56,964 bases of DNA from positions 1 through 56,964 of the forward strand of contig CAILZI010000119.1 in assembly GCA_903838675.1 (NCBI GenBank), given 5' to 3'. Both the position numbers and the translations under genes were made by a program. Origin of the DNA: an uncultured Verrucomicrobiota bacterium (GTDB lineage: Bacteria > Verrucomicrobiota > Verrucomicrobiia > Verrucomicrobiales > Verrucomicrobiaceae). Of this stretch, positions 1 to 7,952 are shown piece by piece. The notes beneath the pieces were generated by a model that saw only the letters and a program-made list of their open reading frames with translations, was not told where the DNA came from and did no database searches. Within the stretch, counting starts at the first letter, position 1, and every line of letters begins with the position of its first letter.

Positions 1-502
1 ACCTCATCAAAGCCCCCAACCTCACCAGAGGTAGCCCCAACATTATACAAAACGTGACGGCTTGGCTTGTTCTTTCACGTATTGGCATTTTCGCCGCTAA
101 TTCAATCCCAAGGCCATTTTCTCCTTGCCAATTGGGACACCAGATGGCTACACTTGAGGAGTGTCCCATTTTCGCAATTCTTTGTAAATCAATGGTTTGG
201 CAGGCGGTGTCGGAAATTCCCTCCCTCACCGCCATTCTTCGCCGACGACAGGAGATGTAGGATGCCATCTGTAGTTCGAAGAGCTAAGGTCGGGCGACCG
301 TTTTCTCCCCGGCTTCGAATGGCACGCCGGCCTTGGGATTGCTTGATGCTGCAGAAGCGTATTGCGCACCCGACAGCCCCCTTGACGGGGCATTCGGACC
401 GCGAAAACGACGGTGAAAAGCCTCAATTTGCCCTGCAACAACCTGCACAGAGATGCAATTGCCTGTTGCGTCCGGGCTGAAAATACCACACTCTGACAGC
501 AT
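1..502. other. Leading 500 bases, no recognisable gene
   Basis: I see no supported gene here. The open frames present on both strands have no family resemblance, no ribosome binding site and compositionally odd translations. The stretch around 60-200 is more A+T-rich than the genes that follow. It may be an eroded gene or plain intergenic DNA. The left edge of the window cuts whatever lies upstream. Confidence 0.4.
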
Positions 503-676
503 ATGAAAATCAATACCAGTATCACCATTGATCCACGCATTGCCAAGCTTGCGAAGAAGTACGCCGCACTCGACGGACGCAGCTTTGCCAACTACGTGGA
601 ACGTGCCGTCGCCCGTCAGGTTGAGCAGGATCAGAACGCCGAGAGCCCCAAGGCCAAGCCTGCGAAGAAGAAGTGA
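503..676 (+). CDS. Small ribbon-helix-helix-like protein (57 aa)
   Basis: This short gene encodes 57 residues. It opens with an alternating polar/hydrophobic strand (NTSITID, residues 4-10). A helix-turn-helix stretch of the kind seen in Arc/CopG-type ribbon-helix-helix proteins follows (residues 11-42, with GRSFANYVERAV at the second helix), and the tail is lysine- and alanine-rich (KAKPAKKK). Such proteins bind DNA as dimers and often act as antitoxins or autorepressors, but no toxin gene is adjacent. The next feature downstream is a tRNA-Ala on the opposite strand. The ATG at 503 is the first in frame, and no strong ribosome binding site is visible before it. The fold assignment rests on pattern resemblance only; a specific function cannot be named. 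Confidence 0.65.
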   Translation: MKINTSITIDPRIAKLAKKYAALDGRSFANYVERAVARQVEQDQNAESPKAKPAKKK

Positions 677-772
677 CCGGTGCCACCCGGACGGCAGTCA
701 GAAGGGGGATTCGCCAGGATCACTCACCCGAGGCTTTGTGGGCATCGGGACGGAGTCAGCGCCACGTTGAAG

Positions 773-848
773 TGGTGGAGCTAAGGGGATTCGAACCCCT
801 GACCTTCTCATTGCGAACGAGACGCTCTACCAACTGAGCTATAGCCCC
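773..848 (-). tRNA. tRNA-Ala (anticodon CGC)
   Basis: The reverse complement folds as a full cloverleaf. The acceptor GGGGCTA pairs with TAGCTCC, and the D stem is GCTC/GAGC. The anticodon stem is TCTCG/TGAGA around the loop TTCGCAA, which gives anticodon CGC and reads GCG (alanine). The T arm is AGGGG-TTCGAAT-CCCCT, and CCA is encoded. The 5' half, from the anticodon loop outward, recurs in degenerate form at 3771-3814, and an integrase stump lies immediately upstream of the gene's 5' end. Both facts suggest this gene was an integration target. Confidence 0.95.
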
Positions 849-857
849 AACGTGTTG
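814..857. repeat. Left copy of 44-bp tRNA-half direct repeat (putative att)
   Basis: This is the intact copy. It runs from the anticodon loop of tRNA-Ala through its 5' end and nine bases beyond. It matches 3771-3814 at 41 of 44 positions in the same orientation. The match begins sharply inside the anticodon loop; to the left the two sequences are unrelated. That is where tyrosine recombinases often cross over in tRNA genes. Confidence 0.7.
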
Positions 858-935
858 TATTTCAGTGCGTTACAGGTGATTTGGCGAGGGGCAAATTGCT
901 TGACAGCCTCGTTTGGCACCCCCGATGATCCAAGC

Positions 936-1181
936 ATGCAACTCAAGAGCACTCGACAGCTCCTGAAGAAGATTCCGGGATTTCCGTGTTTGTATCGCCA
1001 TAAAGTTAACGAAATCTATTATGGCATCACCAAGGTGCTGGGCAATAGAAAAGAGCACAGGCTTGGCACCACCGACCGCAAACTCGCGGAGCGCGACCTC
1101 AAGGCCTGGCTTCAGGACCTCGCCGAAATCGAGCCCGGCGAGGCCCGTAAGACCGTTGGGAACCTCCTAGGGAACCCCTGA
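936..1181 (+). pseudogene. Truncated tyrosine recombinase (integrase N-terminus)
   Basis: The 81-residue product resembles only the N-terminal, DNA-arm-binding part of phage-type integrases. It has a strand-rich segment (LYRHKVNEIYYGITK, residues 18-32) followed by RKEHRLGTTDRKLAERDLKAW, where the basic strand and helix with the phrase LGTTDRKLAERDL are characteristic. The core-binding and catalytic domains, with the R...HxxR...Y residues, are missing because the frame stops at 1181 after about a fifth of the normal length. The ATG at 936 is chosen because translation upstream of it runs into tRNA flanking sequence. Its position next to the tRNA and pointing away from it is the usual place for an integrase gene. 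I infer a decayed gene, not a functional short protein. Confidence 0.65.
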
Positions 1182-1564
1182 TCAATGAAGCAGCGGCCAA
1201 AGGCATCCAACGTGAAAGATGAGAAGGTGGACTGCCCTTACCGGCACCGACCTCGACAGCTTCCTTACAGTGCGATTTGAGCATCCATCCGAAGGTCCAC
1301 CGACTGCTCTGCTCATTCCGTATGATCAGCTGACACAGAACACCAAAAGTTGTGGTCGAAACGAAAACCTCATCATCGACCAAACTCTTCACGGACTGGA
1401 CTGGTTGCCATGGTTTCCTCCCGCGTGTTTGAAAAACGGCAAGCGGACCTTGCAGCCGCGTTTTATGGCACCCGTCACGTCTTCCCTTCCTTGCGGGTCG
1501 TATTCCGTTGGTAATGATTGAACTTTCTCAAGGCAAGCGTAGCTCACATCGTGCAGCCTCATCA
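1182..1564. other. Gap after the integrase stump, nothing recognised
   Basis: No frame in this 380-base stretch gives a product I can relate to a family. It may hold eroded integrase or element sequence. The only open frames are short and lack ribosome binding sites. Confidence 0.4.
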
Positions 1565-2359
1565 ATGACTTCCGCATCCCCCCTGCATCTCTCCCGCTGG
1601 CTCCTACTGCTCCTGGGCAGTCTGGCAGTGTCGCTGTGCTCATGCCGTACGGCCAAAAGTGTGGTGGAGGCGGTGGAGGTAAAGCCTTCGGGCTTTCTGA
1701 CGCACGCGAAGGAGCTCAAGGAAGACCGCAAGCGCTCGACCTTCATCGGCAACTGGTGGAGCACGGACAAGAAGCTGCTGGCTGCTGCGGACCGCTGCCG
1801 CAAAATCTACATCGCGCCCATGGTGTATGACCAGGTACGTCCAGATCCGAGCCTTGTCGCCAAGATCGAGCACAACACCGGGTGGAGAAAACGCCATCTG
1901 CCAGAGATGGCGAAGTACACGCACGACAAGTTTGTGGAGGCCTTCCGCAAGGCCAAGGACCCGCGCTACGTCGTGGTGGACGCCCCAGAGGCGGACGCAC
2001 TCACGCTGGAGCTCAATTTGCTGGAGTGGGGGCCGAACACCTACACCGGCCTGATCGCGCGCCAGGCGGTGGACATATTCACCCTGAACATCGGCGGCGA
2101 GGTGATGATGCGAAACACGCGTGGATACACAGCCATCGAGGGCCGGGTGGTGGAGCCGCGCTCGCGCCAGCCCGTCTTTGAGTTTGCCGACAAGAGGTAT
2201 GCCCAAGTTGTGCTCATCATCTCGTTCCAGGATATGCGGCGCAAGGGGCAGGCGCGCTACGCGGTCAAGCAATGGGCCGCCCGTCTGGAAAAAATGCTCC
2301 GCGCCAAGCCGGGAGACAAGGTTTCCGACAGCTCGTCCATCCTGCTTTGGAATTTCTAG
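1565..2359 (+). CDS. DUF3313-like lipoprotein (264 aa)
   Basis: The protein starts with a lipoprotein signal: a hydrophobic core (WLLLLLGSLAVS) followed by the Cys-containing LCSC lipobox at about residues 21-24. It is therefore probably exported and lipid-anchored. The mature part has a conserved-looking block (IYIAPMVYDQV), then a helix (YTHDKFVEAFRKA) and a strand pair (YVVVDAPEADALTLELNLLEW). This arrangement resembles the DUF3313 family of bacterial lipoproteins of unknown role, and the last section should form strands and a terminal amphipathic helix. An upstream in-frame GTG at 1508 would add 19 residues in front of the signal peptide, which is unlikely. The gene lies inside the putative tRNA-Ala element and may be cargo. 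The family assignment is tentative; lipoprotein status is firmer. Confidence 0.7.
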   Translation: MTSASPLHLSRWLLLLLGSLAVSLCSCRTAKSVVEAVEVKPSGFLTHAKELKEDRKRSTFIGNWWSTDKKLLAAADRCRKIYIAPMVYDQVRPDPSLVAKIEHNTGWRKRHLPEMAKYTHDKFVEAFRKAKDPRYVVVDAPEADALTLELNLLEWGPNTYTGLIARQAVDIFTLNIGGEVMMRNTRGYTAIEGRVVEPRSRQPVFEFADKRYAQVVLIISFQDMRRKGQARYAVKQWAARLEKMLRAKPGDKVSDSSSILLWNF

Positions 2360-2554
2360 CGGTTTGCAAAACTTATTTCCGGCAGGGCGAGGCTAGTGGA
2401 CGTTCGGTTTGCCGTAGAGGAGAGGAGCGGAGAGGCAGAGGGAGCAGAGAAGAAATTCGATCTCTGCCACCACTGCTCCGTTGCCCCTTGCAGGTTGGAG
2501 GCGTCCTGATTTCGAGGCGCTGCGAAGCAACAGCGGCTTGGTTGGTGAGCTAAT

Positions 2555-3433
2555 TCAGACCCCTTCTCCGCCCTGAAGAGGACATTCTTCGCTGGAATGA
2601 TCCTCATCTTCGGAGGAGCGGTGTCCATTTCGGAAAGGCATGGATACGATGCCCAGGTAGTTGGAGTGGAGTGACGCATCCATGTGGGTGTCCAAACCAA
2701 AAACGGTTTCTTCGGCAGGAAGCTCGGTCAACGTTCCGAAGAGACGGTCCCAGATGCTGAAAACATCGCCATAATTGCTGTTGGTGTAGGGGAGTTGGAA
2801 GTGATGGTGAACATGATGAATGTTCGGGGTGACGAAGAGCCAGCCGAGGACTTTAGCCAGTCTTGGCGAGAGCCGGAAAGCTGCGTGGGAAGAGATGTTG
2901 GCAAAGCTTTGGCAGGTTTGCCTCAAGATTAAAACTTCAACACTGGCTCCGGTGAGGAAGACCCATAAGAAGAGGAAGCAGCTACGAATAACCGTCTCGC
3001 CAGGATGCTCCCTAACGGTGGTGGACACGTCTATTTTTGGATCCGTATGATGGACAAGATGGAACCTCCAAAATGGAGCCACACGGTGCATGGTGCGATG
3101 GTAAACGTAATCAAGAAAATCCAAGAAGAAGAACATGAGGAGATACTTGACCCATGGGCTGGAAGGGTTTGGCAGCAGGTAAATCAAACCCCAGTGATGA
3201 CTTTTGACCCAGCCAGCGATTGCAATAAGAACAAGGGTCAGGACGAGCTGAAGGGGCAGCGCGGAACAGATGAGCAGGGCGTTTAAGGAGGCGTGCTTCC
3301 ATTTTCGACCCAAAGGCTCAGCGGAAAAGAAATGCTCCAAGACCCACAAGGTGGTGAAGATGGAGACATAGATGCCCACCTGAATTGTTGAGACGTTTTC
3401 GATCAAGTAGTGTTTGATGAGGTGAAGATCCAT
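2555..3433 (-). CDS. Sterol desaturase / fatty acid hydroxylase superfamily protein
   Basis: This is an integral membrane di-iron hydroxylase of 292 residues. The three histidine clusters of the superfamily are present: HRTMH near residue 112, HLVHH near 125, and HHVHHH near 208. They lie between several hydrophobic segments (about 18-35, 48-75 and 92-110). Such enzymes hydroxylate or desaturate sterols, fatty acids or other lipids at the cytoplasmic membrane face. Which lipid is used here cannot be read from the sequence. A squalene/phytoene synthase lies just 0.5 kb away on the same strand, so an isoprenoid lipid is one possibility. By eye, the gene is more A+T-rich than its neighbours, and it sits within the putative element, which would agree with acquisition. 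The N-terminal ATG at 3433 is the only sensible start. Confidence 0.88.
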   Translation of the reverse strand: MDLHLIKHYLIENVSTIQVGIYVSIFTTLWVLEHFFSAEPLGRKWKHASLNALLICSALPLQLVLTLVLIAIAGWVKSHHWGLIYLLPNPSSPWVKYLLMFFFLDFLDYVYHRTMHRVAPFWRFHLVHHTDPKIDVSTTVREHPGETVIRSCFLFLWVFLTGASVEVLILRQTCQSFANISSHAAFRLSPRLAKVLGWLFVTPNIHHVHHHFQLPYTNSNYGDVFSIWDRLFGTLTELPAEETVFGLDTHMDASLHSNYLGIVSMPFRNGHRSSEDEDHSSEECPLQGGEGV

Positions 3434-3930
3434 AAGGCTAAATATTATTTTTCTTTTGCTGGGAAATTGCCTTTGAGGGGCCGGGTCGAGTTGGCGCTGG
3501 GCGGGGTGTGAAGGTGGCTGGGGGGAGCGAGCAGTCGTCGGCAGCGGGGAGCATAGCTTAAAAACGGCCTAAGTTCCGACTTTTACCGACCAGTCAGTCA
3601 GATTCGATAGTCGGGAAGTTGTCCCCCGGTGGAAAATTTTTGGTCCAAATTGGTCCATGACTGACCCTGCCTTTTGACAGCAATTAGGGCACGCTTACGA
3701 CGACAAGTGCATTGAAATCCAGCTTGCTCTAATTTAGGGGTAAGCAGGGCAAAAGTGCCAAATCTGCTTACGAACGAGACGCTCCATCAACTGAGCTATA
3801 GCCTCAACGTGTTGATTTTGAACGATTCATGGTGAATCGGGGCACCCTTCTGATTATTATGAGATGATGCGCCATTCCGGCAAGCTGATTCGCCGAGGAC
3901 TGGGGCGGCGGCCAGGTTTTCAGAAATGGA
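3434..3930. other. Intergenic gap holding the tRNA half-copy
   Basis: No gene is seen. The stretch contains the degenerate copy of the tRNA-Ala 5' half (3771-3814), after which weak similarity to the sequence upstream of the tRNA continues to about 3840. The rest is a mixture of short A+T-rich runs and shows no hairpin followed by a T tract. Confidence 0.5.
3771..3814. repeat. Right, degenerate copy of the tRNA-half repeat
   Basis: This copy matches 814-857 in direct orientation with three substitutions. Two lie in the D-arm region (CTCCATC against CTCTACC) and one in the acceptor (CCTC against CCCC). The changes would damage a cloverleaf, and the 3' half of a tRNA is absent, so this is not a functional tRNA gene. 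It is best read as the displaced half of an attachment site. Confidence 0.7.
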
Positions 3931-4908
3931 TTAACTCTGGGCCAGCTTCCGGTACAGCTTTTCCATGGCGGTGGCGCTGCGGCAGGCGATGGCGGCCTGG
4001 GCGAGGATGCTGGCGACGTCGAGACGGGAGATTTTGACGCCCAGCTGGAGCTTTTCCCACGGTGTGGAGCGCATCTTGGCGACGGTTTGAATGCCGAGCA
4101 GCAGGGGCAGGGCGGTGGCGTAGCGGAGTTTGCCATCGTTGACGTGCTGCACGTAAAGCAGTCCGCATTCGAGGTGCTCGATGCAGGTTTGCAGCCAGAG
4201 GCTCCACTCGGTTTGGATGTCTTCGGGCTGGCAGGGCAGGTAGCAGCGGCCATCGCGGGTGTCTTCGCCGATGTCGCGCAGGATGTTGATGAGCTGGAGG
4301 CCTTTGCCCATGCGTGCGCCCCATTCCTGCATTTGTGCGGTGGTGACGGAGGGATCGAGCGAGCCGGGGAGTTCCGTGGCGCAGAGCTGGGTCCAGAATT
4401 CGCCGACACAGCCGGCAACGAGCCAGGTGTACTGGTCGAGCTCTTCCGCGCTGGCGAGGTTGCGGAGCCGGCCGTCGGCAGGAAAGCGGCGTATGTCGAG
4501 CATCTGGCCGTCGATGATGTGCTCCAGAACGCTCTGGATGGCCGCGAGGGGCACGGGCTGCATGGTGCGCAGCCAGGCGATGCCATCGGCGAATTTTTCC
4601 ATGAGGCGGCGCTCAGCATCATCACTCTGCTGCGTGCAGAACTGAGTGATGAGGGTGTTGGCGAGGCTCTGCACCTCGCCTGAGCCACGTACGAGGGCAC
4701 GGTAGCGTTCGAGGCATTCGAGCCGCACGTTGGTGCTCACCAGGGCGGTGTCGGCGATGGTGTCTGCCGTGCGTGCGAGCAGGTAAGCGAGGGAAATGGG
4801 CTCGCGCAGCTCCTTGGGCAGCGCTTTGAGCGTGAGGTAGAACGAGCGCGAGACCGAGGCCAGCAGCTGGCCGCCGAGTTCGCGTTCGTGATGAGTTTCG
4901 TCGGACAT
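3931..4908 (-). CDS. Squalene/phytoene synthase family protein
   Basis: The enzyme joins two prenyl diphosphates head to head to make squalene, phytoene or a C30 relative. It has 325 residues, which fits the family. Visible signatures are SRSFYLTLKALP near residue 20, the first aspartate-rich motif DTIAD at 49-53, and the second region GKGLQLINILRDIGED, whose DIGED supplies the second magnesium-binding pair. A RCYLP block follows directly. An ATG at 4965 is possible, but the one at 4908 begins at the normal family start and is preferred. The gene diverges from hemW and is followed by the tRNA half-repeat region. Whether it feeds hopanoid or carotenoid synthesis cannot be decided, because no cyclase or desaturase of those pathways is in the window. 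Confidence 0.9.
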   Translation of the reverse strand: MSDETHHERELGGQLLASVSRSFYLTLKALPKELREPISLAYLLARTADTIADTALVSTNVRLECLERYRALVRGSGEVQSLANTLITQFCTQQSDDAERRLMEKFADGIAWLRTMQPVPLAAIQSVLEHIIDGQMLDIRRFPADGRLRNLASAEELDQYTWLVAGCVGEFWTQLCATELPGSLDPSVTTAQMQEWGARMGKGLQLINILRDIGEDTRDGRCYLPCQPEDIQTEWSLWLQTCIEHLECGLLYVQHVNDGKLRYATALPLLLGIQTVAKMRSTPWEKLQLGVKISRLDVASILAQAAIACRSATAMEKLYRKLAQS

Positions 4909-4936
4909 GAGGGGGAGGCTAGATGGTAGATGCTGG

Positions 4937-6061
4937 ATGCCGGAGCAAGCATTCTCTGCTAGCATCCAGAAAGTGAAGCATCTTTACGTCCATATTCCGT
5001 TCTGCCACCGCATCTGCCCCTACTGCAGCTTTCACAAGCACACACCGGGCGGCACGGACATGGCGGCGTTTGTGGATGCGCTGCTGCGGGAAATGGAAAA
5101 GCAGCCGCTGCAGCCGCAGACGATTTTTTTCGGAGGTGGTACGCCGACGATGCTGAGCGATGTGCATCTGGAGAGGCTGCTGCGCGGATTGAAGGAGCGG
5201 GTGGACATGGCCAAGGTCGTGGAATTCACGATGGAGGCCAATCCCCGTACTGTGACGACTTCGAAAGCAGCGATCATGCATGAAATGAACGTGACGCGGG
5301 TGAGCCTGGGGATTCAGGCCTGGGATGACGAGACGCTGAAAACGCTGGGACGAGACCATGCGCGGGCTGATGCGGAGGCCACATGGCAGGTGCTGAAGGA
5401 GGCGGGTTTTCCCAGCTTGAATCTGGATCTGATGTTTTCGATCCCCGGACAGAGTGTGGAAACCTGGCGCAAAACGCTGGAGCATTCGATCTCGCTGCAG
5501 CCGGACCATATCTCGGCCTACAACCTCAACTACGAGGAGGACACGGATTTCTTCCGCCGTCTGAAAGCAGGGGAGTATCGCGAGGACGAAGGCCGTGATG
5601 CGGAGTTTTTCAATCTGGCCATCGACACACTGGAGGGAGGCGGGTTTGAGCACTACGAGATTTCAAACTACGCGAAGCCGGGGCATCGCTCCGTGCACAA
5701 CGAAGCCTACTGGCTGGGAGAGGATTATCTGGGGATCGGCCCCGGGGCGTTTTCGACGGTGGGCGGGAGGCGCTGGAACAACGTCAAGGACACGCCACGC
5801 TACATGGCGATGACACTGGCCGGTGAAGAAACGGCGGTGGATATTGAGGAGCTCACGCCGGACCAACGCCGCACGGAGCGTTTTGGCCTGGAGCTGCGCA
5901 CGGCACGGGGCCTGCCGCTGGCATTGATCCATGCCGAGTCACGCAAGATGCTGGAGACGCTGCGTGAACAGGGGCTGCTGAGCCACGATGAGAGCCATGT
6001 GCGACTCACGCGGGTGGGCAAGCCGCTGGTGGATCCGATCGCCGTGGCGCTGATGGGGTAG
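4937..6061 (+). CDS. hemW: Radical SAM heme chaperone HemW
   Basis: This HemN-like radical SAM protein has 374 residues. The cluster motif CHRICPYC (Cys23, Cys27, Cys30) binds the 4Fe-4S cluster. The residue that is a fourth cysteine two places later in true HemN oxygen-independent coproporphyrinogen oxidases is phenylalanine here, which points to HemW, a heme-binding and delivery protein. Other family marks are FFGGGTPTML near 65, the LGIQAWDD block (family GVQS), DLMFSIPGQ, HISAYNLNYEEDT and HYEISNYAKPG. The HemN C-terminal domain is present. The ATG at 4937 is chosen over an earlier GTG; a GTG at 4973 is also possible. It is divergent from the squalene/phytoene synthase gene with about 28 bases between starts, so promoters must overlap or lie within the coding starts. 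Confidence 0.9.
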   Translation: MPEQAFSASIQKVKHLYVHIPFCHRICPYCSFHKHTPGGTDMAAFVDALLREMEKQPLQPQTIFFGGGTPTMLSDVHLERLLRGLKERVDMAKVVEFTMEANPRTVTTSKAAIMHEMNVTRVSLGIQAWDDETLKTLGRDHARADAEATWQVLKEAGFPSLNLDLMFSIPGQSVETWRKTLEHSISLQPDHISAYNLNYEEDTDFFRRLKAGEYREDEGRDAEFFNLAIDTLEGGGFEHYEISNYAKPGHRSVHNEAYWLGEDYLGIGPGAFSTVGGRRWNNVKDTPRYMAMTLAGEETAVDIEELTPDQRRTERFGLELRTARGLPLALIHAESRKMLETLREQGLLSHDESHVRLTRVGKPLVDPIAVALMG

Positions 6062-6075
6062 CAGTGATTTCCCTC

Positions 6076-6420
6076 TTATTTGCAATAGCGCTGGGGGTTG
6101 GCCATCCAGCGGCAGAAAATGACCAGAGCGAAGATGATGACGAAGGCGACGCCAAGCTGAGCCGACTGGGAGAGATCCCAGGTGGCTGCGAGGGTGAAGG
6201 CACCTACGAGCACCGCAATGAGCGCAAGCAGGGTGGGAATGGCGAGGGGACGGGCAAAGTTTAAAGTCCACCCCAGGCCTCCCAGTCGTTTTTTGACGAT
6301 GATGCGAGGATCTTTGGGCGCGAAATAGATGAAGTAGAGAAACCAACTTTCGGGAGAGGCATGAATCTGGTCCAGCTCCCAACATTCAACCGGACCGCCT
6401 GATGTGGGATGCGTGTTCAT
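6076..6420 (-). CDS. DUF5808-like small membrane protein (114 aa)
   Basis: The product carries a block typical of DUF5808 proteins: a short YFAPKDPRIIVKKR motif followed by GLGWTLNFARP at about residues 34-58. Two transmembrane helices fill the second half (about 61-80 and 88-104). No function is known for this domain. The ATG at 6420 is used; a TTG at 6432 would extend it by four residues. The gene converges with hemW, their stops lying 14 bases apart, and a second small membrane protein gene lies upstream on the same strand. Confidence 0.7.
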   Translation of the reverse strand: MNTHPTSGGPVECWELDQIHASPESWFLYFIYFAPKDPRIIVKKRLGGLGWTLNFARPLAIPTLLALIAVLVGAFTLAATWDLSQSAQLGVAFVIIFALVIFCRWMANPQRYCK

Positions 6421-6499
6421 GGGGGAGTACAACCTCAGCAGGCAGGATCCGGACGGATCGTTAATGGCCGTCTTTGTAAAGAGGGCTGCTGCGAATAGC

Positions 6500-7069
6500 T
6501 TAATGGGGGAGCTTTGCGCCAGAACTGATGGCGGTGACGATCAAGGCGAAGAAGGCGATGAAGCCGATGAGCACCAGGCAGATGGCGACGATGGTCATGA
6601 TGCCGTGGAACTTCCAGTAGCGGCGCTGCTCAGTCAGAGCGGCATCGAGATCTGCAATGGAGCGCGAGGCCATGAGTTTGGCGATGCTGTTGGCATACTT
6701 CCAAAGTTTAACGGCAGGGTAAATGGTGAGGAATGCAAACACACCCATGTAAACCGCCGAGCCAATCATGATGCCTGTAATGAACGCAGGACTGCCTGCG
6801 AATGCAGGATTGCCGGCAAAAGCAGGATTGTTAGCGAAGGCAGCGTTTTTCATGCCGCCTGAGGCGGCGAGCAAAGCGTAGAAGCAGCTCATGAGTGCCA
6901 GAATACCGCCCGAGAGCCAGAAGAGGACTGACATGAAACGAACCCAGGGCTTGGTGCCCGCCAGCTGGGCGATCGTGCTGGGGGAGACGGCATCAGGAGA
7001 AGCGCTGGAGGCGGAACCGAACAAATTGGCGGCGGGAGAAGCGTAGGGATTAGAGAGAGGGGATTCCAT
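6500..7069 (-). CDS. DUF5362-like membrane protein (189 aa)
   Basis: The N-terminal 40 residues are Ser/Ala/Pro-rich and start with the pattern MESPLSNPYASP, common to this class of small Verrucomicrobia/Planctomycete membrane proteins. Four hydrophobic helices follow (about 46-72, 99-120, 153-180 and flanks). Between helices 1 and 2 is a short tandem repeat in which PAFAGN-type units recur (NNPAFAGNPAFAGSPAF). The LWKYANSIAKLMASRSIADLDAAL block between the later helices is the strongest match to DUF5362. The function is unknown. ATG 7069 is preferred to an upstream in-frame start at 7108 because it gives the usual family N-terminus. Confidence 0.7.
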   Translation of the reverse strand: MESPLSNPYASPAANLFGSASSASPDAVSPSTIAQLAGTKPWVRFMSVLFWLSGGILALMSCFYALLAASGGMKNAAFANNPAFAGNPAFAGSPAFITGIMIGSAVYMGVFAFLTIYPAVKLWKYANSIAKLMASRSIADLDAALTEQRRYWKFHGIMTIVAICLVLIGFIAFFALIVTAISSGAKLPH

Positions 7070-7184
7070 GGCAGGGAGAAGGAGCGGGGTGAATGAGTGC
7101 CGGAGCAAAACCCAGCATTCAACAATCCTACGAAATTAATTCGCGTGTTGTCAAAACCAAATGGAACCGCTTCATTAATCAACA

Positions 7185-7952
7185 ATGGCAGTGGCACGTG
7201 CGGACACCTTGCAATCAGTCGAACTCGCAGACGGCGTGGAGATTCAACTGCGCGTGGCGGGGCCGGCGGTGCGCAGCATGGCGTACCTGATTGATCTTCT
7301 TATACGCATCGGCATCGACATTGTGGTGGCGTTCGGTGTGTTTCAGCTGCCGCCAGAAATGATTGGTGCGGAGATGATGGGCGGACTGGCGATGTTGTTC
7401 GCGTTTTTCATGGAGTGGTTTTACAACGTTATCTTTGAGGCCGGTGCCAAGGGGGCGACTCCAGGCCAGCGCGCCATGAAACTGCGGGTGATGTGCGTGA
7501 CCGGCGGGCCGGTGTCTCTGGCGCAGGCGGTGATGCGCAATTTCCTGCGCGTGGTGGATTTCATGCCGTTTTTTTACCTAACCGGAATCGTGTGCCTGCT
7601 CTTTACCAAAAGGTTTCAGCGTCTGGGGGATCTGGTGGCGAACACCGTGGTGACGTATGCGGAGGTGCCGCCGAGCCTGGCACCGCAGGTGGAAATCCGT
7701 GCTGAACGGCATGCACCTTCACAGGTGCTGACTCGTGAGGAGCAGGCTGCGCTGCTGCAGTTCCTGGAACGTGCACCGCTGTGGGCGGATGAGCGCCGGA
7801 TCGAACTCGCCACGCTGGTGCAGCCACTGACCGAGGCGGCTGGAGTGGAAGGACTGCGCCGGCTGTGCGGCATGGCGCTGTGGCTGCAGGACCCGGAAGA
7901 CAAAAGCGGCAGGCCGCCACCGCTGAAAGGAGCAGCCCTGATGCGCGCATGA
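7185..7952 (+). CDS. RDD family membrane protein
   Basis: This is the first gene of a six-gene operon. The 255-residue protein has an RDD domain with three transmembrane segments: about 29-52 (YLIDLLIRIGIDIVVAFG), 65-88, and 124-142 (FMPFFYLTGIVCLLF). The GATPGQRAMKLRV motif characteristic of the family lies between the second and third. A hydrophilic C-terminal domain of about 100 residues (cytoplasmic, charged, helix-rich) follows. RDD proteins are small membrane proteins of largely unknown function. The stop overlaps the next start as ATGA, which indicates translational coupling. Confidence 0.88.
   Translation: MAVARADTLQSVELADGVEIQLRVAGPAVRSMAYLIDLLIRIGIDIVVAFGVFQLPPEMIGAEMMGGLAMLFAFFMEWFYNVIFEAGAKGATPGQRAMKLRVMCVTGGPVSLAQAVMRNFLRVVDFMPFFYLTGIVCLLFTKRFQRLGDLVANTVVTYAEVPPSLAPQVEIRAERHAPSQVLTREEQAALLQFLERAPLWADERRIELATLVQPLTEAAGVEGLRRLCGMALWLQDPEDKSGRPPPLKGAALMRA

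Larger units (their letters stand above)
773..3814. mobile_element. Candidate relic of a tRNA-Ala-integrated element
   Basis: Three observations are combined here. An intact tRNA-Ala sits at the left end, a mutated copy of the tRNA 5' half sits at the right end in direct orientation, and a truncated tyrosine-recombinase N-terminus lies directly beside the intact tRNA. The cargo still readable is a DUF3313-like lipoprotein and a sterol-desaturase-like hydroxylase. This fits an integrated element that supplied a new 5' half to the tRNA gene and displaced the old half to the far side, followed by deletion of most of the integrase. A local duplication of the tRNA region would be an alternative. 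The integrase remains no longer encode a catalytic domain, so the element should be immobile on its own. Confidence 0.5.

Noticed and set aside
67..480. Open frames in the first 500 bases
   Set aside because: Translations are rich in Cys, Arg and Phe without pattern; frames on both strands are equally open.
1219..1521. Open frame of 100 codons after the integrase stump
   Set aside because: No similarity, no ribosome binding site, and it overlaps the region where element decay is expected. It could be a relic but I cannot support it.
3771..3848. Possible second tRNA-Ala gene
   Set aside because: Only the 5' half is present and three changes damage the stems; the T arm and acceptor 3' side are missing.
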